Shown here piece by piece: positions 31,043-35,255 of a stretch of DNA of 35,255 nt. The stretch comes from an uncultured Marinobacter sp. (GTDB lineage: Bacteria; Pseudomonadota; Gammaproteobacteria; Pseudomonadales; Oleiphilaceae): the NCBI GenBank assembly GCA_913057975.1, contig CAJXOQ010000018.1:1-35255 (forward strand), written 5' to 3'. The notes under the pieces are model-generated. The model was given only the letters and a program-made list of their open reading frames with translations, was not told the origin of the DNA and searched no databases. The position numbers were made by a program, and so were the translations under genes. Numbering within the stretch: position 1 is the first letter of the stretch; every line of letters starts with the position of its first letter.

Positions 31043-33556
31043 TTAAGCAGGCTCCCCCTCAAGCAAAGGCCGACGCTGCTCCCGTTCGGTGGTCCACTCC
31101 TGAACCGGATCCTTCTTCTCCGGAGCATTCACAAACTCCCGGAACCGCTTCCGCTTCTCAGGATCCTCGACCGCCGTCTTCCACTCGCACTGATAGGTAT
31201 CCACCAGATCCGCCATGTGCTGCTCCAGCTCCTGACCGATACCCAGGCTGTCCTCCAGGACCACCTGCTTCAGATAGTCCAGGCCACCTTCCAGGTTCTC
31301 CATCCACACACTGGTGCGCTGCAAACGGTCCGCTGTACGGACGTAGAACATCAACACCCGGTCGATAGCGCTGATCAGTTCCTCGTCGGACAAATCCGTG
31401 GCAAACAGGTCTGCGTGGCGCGGACGCATGCCGCCGTTGCCGCATACGTACAGGTTCCAGCCGTTCTCGGTGGCGATCACGCCGATGTCCTTACTCTGGG
31501 CTTCCGCACATTCGCGGGTGCAGCCGGACACCGCCATCTTGAGCTTATGGGGGGAACGCAGGCCCTTGTAGCGGTTCTCCAGAAAGATCGCCATGCCCAC
31601 GCTGTCCTGCACGCCGTAGCGGCACCAGGTGCTGCCGACGCAGGACTTCACCGTGCGCAGGGACTTGCCGTAGGCGTGGCCGGTTTCGAAGCCTGCGGCG
31701 ATGAGTTTTTCCCAGATTTCGGGCAGTTCGCTCAGGGTGGCGCCGAACAGGTCCACCCTTTGACCGCCCGTGATCTTGGTGTACAGGTTGTATTCCTTGG
31801 CCACTTCACCCAGCACAATCAGCTTGTCCGGGGTGATTTCGCCGCCCGGCACCCGAGGCACGATGGAGTAGGTACCGTTCTTCTGCATGTTGGCCATGAA
31901 AGTGTCGTTGGTGTCCTGAAGAGGCACGTGGTCGGTGGCCAGGATGTGCTCGTTCCAGCAGGTGGCAAGGATGGACGCGACGGTCGGTTTGCAGATGTCG
32001 CAGCCATGGCCCTTGCCGTGATCACGGATCAATGTCCGGAAGGTGCGGATGCCATTGACCTTCACGATATTGAACAGGTCCTGGCGGCTATATGGGAAGT
32101 GCTCACAGATGTCCTTGCTGACTTCCACGCCGCGTTTTTCCAGTTCGCTGTCCACCACGTTTTTCAGCAGCGCTGCGCAGCCGCCACAGCCGGTGCTGGC
32201 CTTGGTTTCTGCCTTAACACCGGCAAGGTCGGTACAGCCGGCATCGATCACGCCGCAGATATCACCCTTGGACACGTTGTGGCAGGAGCAGATCGAGGCG
32301 GTTTCCGGCAGGGCATCCGGGCCCAGCGCGGGAGCACCGCCCTGGCTTTCCGGCAGGATCAGGGTCTCCGGGTTCTCCGGCAGCTCAATGCCGTTCAACG
32401 CGTATTGCAGCAAGGTATCGTAGTGGCTGTTGTCGCCCACCAGGATGGCGCCCAGCAGGGTCTTGCCATCCTCGCTGATCACCATGCGGCGGTAATGACC
32501 GACCTGCTCATCGTTAAAGCGGATGTTGCGGGCGCCCGGCGTCTGGGCATGGGCATCGCCGATCGAGCCGACATCCACACCCAACAGCTTGAGCTTGGTG
32601 CTCATGTCGGCGCCGGTAAAGGCGGCCTCACGGTCACCATTCAGCACGGAGGCTAGGGTGCGGGCCATGGTGTAGCCCGGTGCCACCAGGCCAAAAATCT
32701 TCTCACTCCACAGCGCGCACTCGCCAATGGCGTGGATGTGGGGGTCGGAGGTGGTGCACTGGTCGTTGATGACAATGCCACCGCGTTCACCCATGGCCAG
32801 TTCGCTGGAACGGGCCAGGGCGTCCTGGGGGCGGATGCCGGCGGAGAACACGATCAGGTCGGTTTCCAAATGGGTGTCGTCACTGAAATTCATCCGCAGG
32901 CGGGCTTCTTCGCCTTCAACGATTTCAGTGGTGGCTTTCTCGGTGTGTACCTGCACACCCAACTCCTCAATTTTGCGTTTGAGCAGGGCACCGCCGTCGC
33001 TGTCGAGCTGCACCGGCATCAGCCGGGGTGCAAATTCCACCACGTGGGCGTCCAGGCCCAGGCTCTTGAGTGCATTCGCTGCTTCCAGACCCAGAAGGCC
33101 ACCGCCCACCACTACGCCGGTTTTAACACCGTCGGCGCTGGCACGGATGCTGTCGAGGTCTTCCAGGGTGCGATACACCAGGCAATGGGGGTGCTCGTTG
33201 CCCTTGATGGGCGGCACGAACGGATAGGAACCGGTGGCCAGCACCAGTTCGTCGTAGGCGTAATCGCCCATCGGTGTAGTAATGGTTTGATTGGCGCGGT
33301 CGATGCCGGTTACCTGTTCGCTCAGGCGCAGGTCGATGTGGTTCTCGGCGTACCAGTCGGCGGTGCCCATGGCCAGGTCGGCATGGGTGGAACCACCAAA
33401 GTACTCGGACAGGTGAACCCGGTCATACGCCAGCAGTTTCTCTTCACCAAATACCTTGATGTCGAAATCGGCCGCTGCCGGGGTTTCCACCAACTGTTCC
33501 AGGAAATGGTGGCCGACCATGCCGTTGCCAATCACGATCAGGGTTTTCTTGCTCAT
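31043..33556 (-). CDS. nirB: Nitrite reductase (NADH) large subunit NirB
   Basis: Assimilatory NADH-nitrite reductase, a six-electron siroheme enzyme reducing nitrite to ammonium. The 837-residue protein shows, in order, an N-terminal FAD/NAD reductase module (about 1-400; FAD site LIVIGNGMVGHHFLE, NAD site GVVVGGGLLGLEAANAL); a BFD-like [2Fe-2S] site with C423, C425, C457 and C460; and the siroheme/[4Fe-4S] domain with ligands C639, C645, C679 and C683 in the expected C-x5-C ... C-x3-C pattern (KSCVGSTWCRYG, SGCTRECAEAQ). All key cysteines are intact. ATG 33556 has an AGAGAGGAA ribosome-binding site. It lies 29 bp after the stand-alone reductase gene and 198 bp before nirD. Its transcription should depend on the NtrC/sigma-54 promoter upstream of that reductase gene. 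Confidence 0.96.
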   Translation of the reverse strand: MSKKTLIVIGNGMVGHHFLEQLVETPAAADFDIKVFGEEKLLAYDRVHLSEYFGGSTHADLAMGTADWYAENHIDLRLSEQVTGIDRANQTITTPMGDYAYDELVLATGSYPFVPPIKGNEHPHCLVYRTLEDLDSIRASADGVKTGVVVGGGLLGLEAANALKSLGLDAHVVEFAPRLMPVQLDSDGGALLKRKIEELGVQVHTEKATTEIVEGEEARLRMNFSDDTHLETDLIVFSAGIRPQDALARSSELAMGERGGIVINDQCTTSDPHIHAIGECALWSEKIFGLVAPGYTMARTLASVLNGDREAAFTGADMSTKLKLLGVDVGSIGDAHAQTPGARNIRFNDEQVGHYRRMVISEDGKTLLGAILVGDNSHYDTLLQYALNGIELPENPETLILPESQGGAPALGPDALPETASICSCHNVSKGDICGVIDAGCTDLAGVKAETKASTGCGGCAALLKNVVDSELEKRGVEVSKDICEHFPYSRQDLFNIVKVNGIRTFRTLIRDHGKGHGCDICKPTVASILATCWNEHILATDHVPLQDTNDTFMANMQKNGTYSIVPRVPGGEITPDKLIVLGEVAKEYNLYTKITGGQRVDLFGATLSELPEIWEKLIAAGFETGHAYGKSLRTVKSCVGSTWCRYGVQDSVGMAIFLENRYKGLRSPHKLKMAVSGCTRECAEAQSKDIGVIATENGWNLYVCGNGGMRPRHADLFATDLSDEELISAIDRVLMFYVRTADRLQRTSVWMENLEGGLDYLKQVVLEDSLGIGQELEQHMADLVDTYQCEWKTAVEDPEKRKRFREFVNAPEKKDPVQEWTTEREQRRPLLEGEPA

Positions 33557-33585
33557 GGTAATTCCTCTCTCTGTTCCCGGCCGCT

Positions 33586-34815
33586 TTACGCGGCTTCGCA
33601 GTAGTGCTTGCCAAAGGCCAGATGGGCCCGGTAAGGGCTGATGTCATCGGCCTGTTGAATGCGTTCGCTGTACCAGGGGCCGTCGCTGGTTTCACCGAAG
33701 AGCACGGCGCCTGTGAGTCTTTGGTCGCGAATCAGCAGGCGGCAGTAGCGATTGGTGTCGTAGTCCTGCCAGACCACGGATTCGGTCTCAGCGTCCGCGT
33801 CGGTCTGGCCGCAGGAAAATATCGGGATGCCGCTGATTTTCAGGCGCGTCGGGATGATGGATGGCTCAAACGTCGCCTGGCTGTTCTCGTCGCACAGCAC
33901 CTGTGCCAGCACGTCCGCCTGTTGATAGCCGGGCTCCACCAGCCCGAAGGTCTGGCTGCCGACCTGGCAGCATTCGCCTAGTGCATGGATGTATTGGTCG
34001 CTGGTTTGCAGCTGCGGATTCACCCGGATGGCGCGTTCACAATCCAGCCCCGCTTCCAGAGCCAGTTCCGTGTTCGGGGTAATGCCAGCGGCGATCACCA
34101 CCAGATCGGTGCTGATCAGGGTTTCGTCGTCCAGCTGCACGGCACGGACCACATTGCGACCGAGCAGGGCCACGGGAGATGTTTGCGTGCGAATGGTCAG
34201 CCCGCGTTTGGTCAGGGCCTCTTCCAGCAGGGCGCCGCCGGCCGGGTCGAGTTGCCGGTTGAGAAGATGGCCGCTACGGTGCAGTACGGTCACCGCCATA
34301 CCCCGGCTGCGCAGGCCTTCAGCCGCCTCCAGACCCAGGAAACCACCACCGATGACCACCGCGCGGCGATGGCGTTGGCTGATGTTGATCAGACGGCGGG
34401 TATCCTGCAGGTCGCGGAAGCCCATCACACCGTCCAACTCCTCACCCTTCAGGCCAAGACTGGCGGAGCGGGAACCGGTGGCCAGAACCAGGCTGGTGTA
34501 GTGTTGAGTCCGCCCGCTGGCAGTGGTAACCGTGCGCTCTTCCCGGTTAATGGCGGTAACGGGATCCCCCTGGTGCACGGTGATGCTGTTGTGCTGATAC
34601 CAGTCCGGTTGCTGCAATTGCAGACTGTCTTCGTTGGCATCGCCGGCCAGCAGGGCCGAAAGCTGGATGCGGTTGTAGGCAGGGCTTGCCTCGCCATTAA
34701 ACACCACAATGCGTGCAAAAGGCCGATGCGGTTGAGCAACCAGTTTTTCGAGCAGACGCTGGGCCACCATGCCGTGTCCGCAGATAACGAGAGTCTGTTC
34801 TGCCTTTGCGCTCAT
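33586..34815 (-). CDS. Stand-alone FAD/NAD(P)H oxidoreductase of the nitrite-reduction operon
   Basis: A 409-residue pyridine nucleotide-disulfide oxidoreductase-type flavoprotein: FAD site VICGHGMVAQRLLEKL at the N-terminus, NAD(P) site RRAVVIGGGFLGLEAAEGL near 160-180, second FAD contact YIHALGECCQVGSQTFGLVEPG near 285-310, and a C-terminal interface domain. It mirrors the first half of NirB in length and motif order but has no BFD-like iron-sulfur site and no siroheme domain. It could pass electrons to an assimilatory nitrate reductase lacking its own reductase, or support NirB; the nitrate reductase gene is not in the window. ATG 34815 starts the recognisable fold (AGAAGG lies 10 nt upstream). 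It is the first gene after the sigma-54 promoter and leader. Confidence 0.85.
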   Translation of the reverse strand: MSAKAEQTLVICGHGMVAQRLLEKLVAQPHRPFARIVVFNGEASPAYNRIQLSALLAGDANEDSLQLQQPDWYQHNSITVHQGDPVTAINREERTVTTASGRTQHYTSLVLATGSRSASLGLKGEELDGVMGFRDLQDTRRLINISQRHRRAVVIGGGFLGLEAAEGLRSRGMAVTVLHRSGHLLNRQLDPAGGALLEEALTKRGLTIRTQTSPVALLGRNVVRAVQLDDETLISTDLVVIAAGITPNTELALEAGLDCERAIRVNPQLQTSDQYIHALGECCQVGSQTFGLVEPGYQQADVLAQVLCDENSQATFEPSIIPTRLKISGIPIFSCGQTDADAETESVVWQDYDTNRYCRLLIRDQRLTGAVLFGETSDGPWYSERIQQADDISPYRAHLAFGKHYCEAA

Positions 34816-34844
34816 GATCGTGGTGCCTTCTTGTGCCCGAAACG

Positions 34845-34890
34845 AAAAAAGCCGGAGCATCTGATTCCCGAAGGAACTCGATGGTCCGGC
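34845..34890 (-). terminator. Intrinsic terminator in the nitrite operon leader (attenuator)
   Basis: On the minus strand, GCCGGA (34890-34885) pairs with TCCGGC (34856-34851), reinforced inside by CAT/ATG and TTCC-TTCG-GGAA with a UUCG tetraloop, and is followed at once by TTTTTT (34850-34845). It is a textbook Rho-independent terminator, yet it lies only 30 nt upstream of the reductase start codon and downstream of the promoter. It should therefore block the operon unless antitermination occurs. Nitrate-assimilation leaders regulated by the ANTAR proteins NasR or NasT have this design. Confidence 0.8.
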
Positions 34891-34913
34891 GCCAATGCCA
34901 ACAACAATGATCT

Positions 34914-34950
34914 GATGGTCCGGCCGATCCTTAGCCGGGACATTCTTCCC
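34914..34950 (-). promoter_or_regulatory. Two small leader hairpins upstream of the attenuator
   Basis: In the minus-strand transcript, GGGA-AGAATG-TCCC (34950-34937) is a 4-bp stem with a six-base loop. CCGGCT (34938-34933) with GGCCGG (34925-34920) is a 6-bp stem (one G-U pair) with loop AAGGATC. The pair resembles the two-hairpin ANTAR binding motif, whose loops are six bases with A at 1 and G at 4; the second loop starts A-A-G-G but is seven bases, and the first lacks G4. The match is thus approximate. Confidence 0.4.
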
Positions 34951-34962
34951 TGTATCTACAGT

Positions 34963-34979
34963 AGCGAACGCCGTGCCAA
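34963..34979 (-). promoter_or_regulatory. Sigma-54 promoter of the nitrite operon
   Basis: Minus-strand TTGGCACGGCGTTCGCT matches the sigma-54 consensus YTGGCACGN4TTGCW at all but one defined base; the -24 GG and -12 GC are present at the correct spacing. The predicted start site is near 34952, giving a leader of about 137 nt before ATG 34815. It fits NtrC-controlled expression of nitrogen assimilation. Confidence 0.72.
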
Positions 34980-35062
34980 AACTATTAGTCCTTTATTTAC
35001 AGTAAGTTGAAGAATTTCGCTTTGAGCTTGGCCCGAAAACTGTGCGCTCTGACAGGGCGACG

Positions 35063-35079
35063 TGCACCGGATGAGTGCT
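35063..35079. promoter_or_regulatory. NtrC-like enhancer site
   Basis: TGCACCGGATGAGTGCT contains GCAC-N7-GTGC, the core dyad of NtrC binding sites. It is centred about 120 bp upstream of the predicted sigma-54 start site, the usual distance for an enhancer. Only one such site is visible, whereas strong NtrC promoters often have two; a second could lie in sequence lost beyond the contig end. Confidence 0.55.
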
Positions 35080-35109
35080 TCTGAAGGGCGCGAGCTTCTC
35101 CGTTTGATT

Positions 35110-35209
35110 TCATGCAATGCGGCGAACCGGGCTCTCAGAATGCTCGTTATCGACATTCGGTGAGCTGTCTTCCTGCGACGCCGCTTCGGCTTCAGCGGTG
35201 GGCTTATCC
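35110..35209 (-). CDS. Possible C-terminal end of a truncated gene
   Basis: The minus-strand frame is open from the adapter junction to a TGA at 35112-35110 and encodes about 32 residues, DKPTAEAEAASQEDSSPNVD then NEHSESPVRRIA. The acidic, alanine/glutamate-rich composition and GC-rich third positions resemble a disordered protein tail rather than random sequence. It would lie upstream of the nitrite operon on the same strand. Nothing in it identifies the family; a nitrate transporter or regulator would be plausible by position only. Confidence 0.35.
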
Positions 35210-35255
35210 CTGTCTCTTATACACATCTCCGAGCCCACGAGACGGACTCCTATCT
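35210..35255 (+). other. Illumina Nextera adapter and i7 index (sequencing artefact)
   Basis: CTGTCTCTTATACACATCT (35210-35228) is the Tn5 mosaic end used in Nextera libraries. It is followed by CCGAGCCCACGAGAC (35229-35243), the read-2 adapter arm, then GGACTCCT (35244-35251), which fits i7 index N705, and ATCT, the first bases of the P7 tail. This is untrimmed adapter joined to the contig, not genomic DNA and not a resident transposon. Confidence 0.97.

Noticed and set aside
31217..32656. Open plus-strand frame of 479 codons opposite nirB
   Set aside because: Antisense shadow of nirB; its composition follows from the complementary codons, and nirB has all its cysteine ligands intact.
35210..35228. 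Tn5-type mosaic end as evidence of a resident transposon
   Set aside because: It is followed directly by adapter and index sequence, so it comes from the sequencing library.

Overview
The window looks like a contig end from a marine, halotolerant gammaproteobacterium, most likely Marinobacter. The strongest taxonomic clue is the gene at 24647-26014: from memory, its N-terminal block matches the wax ester synthase/DGAT isoform WS2 of Marinobacter very closely. Ectoine genes, TRAP transport, assimilatory NirBD and moderately high G+C fit that assignment. The right end is not genomic: bases 35210-35255 are an Illumina Nextera adapter with an i7 index. The left end cuts into ectA.

Layout. 1-3200: ectoine genes, ectA (3' part), ectB and an ectoine-type aspartate kinase, with no ectC between ectB and ask. 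3322-4320: a divergent sigma-70 family factor. 4345-6280 (minus): DUF3429 membrane protein, a possible coupled mini-ORF, tag (3-methyladenine glycosylase) and pdxH. 6481-9393: a large AsmA-like DUF748 envelope protein, convergent with a periplasmic solute-binding-like protein (9406-10212). 10357-10950: yfbR nucleotidase. 10983-12478 (minus): an nfeD-qmcA membrane pair. 12717-14769: an SDR oxidoreductase and a membrane GGDEF diguanylate cyclase with a recognisable promoter and palindromic operator. 14783-15673 (minus): a PF10118 metal-dependent hydrolase, divergent from an AraC regulator (15918-17024).

15918-24175 is the most intriguing block. An AraC regulator is followed by a TRAP transporter in the order Q-M-P, a glutamine-synthetase-like ligase, an aldehyde dehydrogenase and an iron-type alcohol dehydrogenase, all on one strand. 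Read together they suggest uptake of an amine or amino alcohol, gamma-glutamylation of its amino group, then oxidation alcohol to aldehyde to acid while the amine stays protected. The substrate cannot be read from the sequence.

24236-30452: a double-TM2 membrane protein, the WS/DGAT gene (minus) and a two-gene RND efflux operon without an outer-membrane partner. 30476-34815 (minus): an assimilatory nitrite reduction operon in the order stand-alone FAD/NAD(P)H reductase, nirB, nirD. Upstream of it lie an NtrC-like site, a near-consensus sigma-54 promoter and a leader with an intrinsic terminator 30 nt before the first start codon, together implying nitrogen control by NtrC plus transcription attenuation (NasT/ANTAR type is the obvious candidate). 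A long palindromic element separates nirB from nirD. A possible gene tail (35110-35209) is cut by the contig end. I saw no tRNA, rRNA, CRISPR array, insertion sequence or phage gene.
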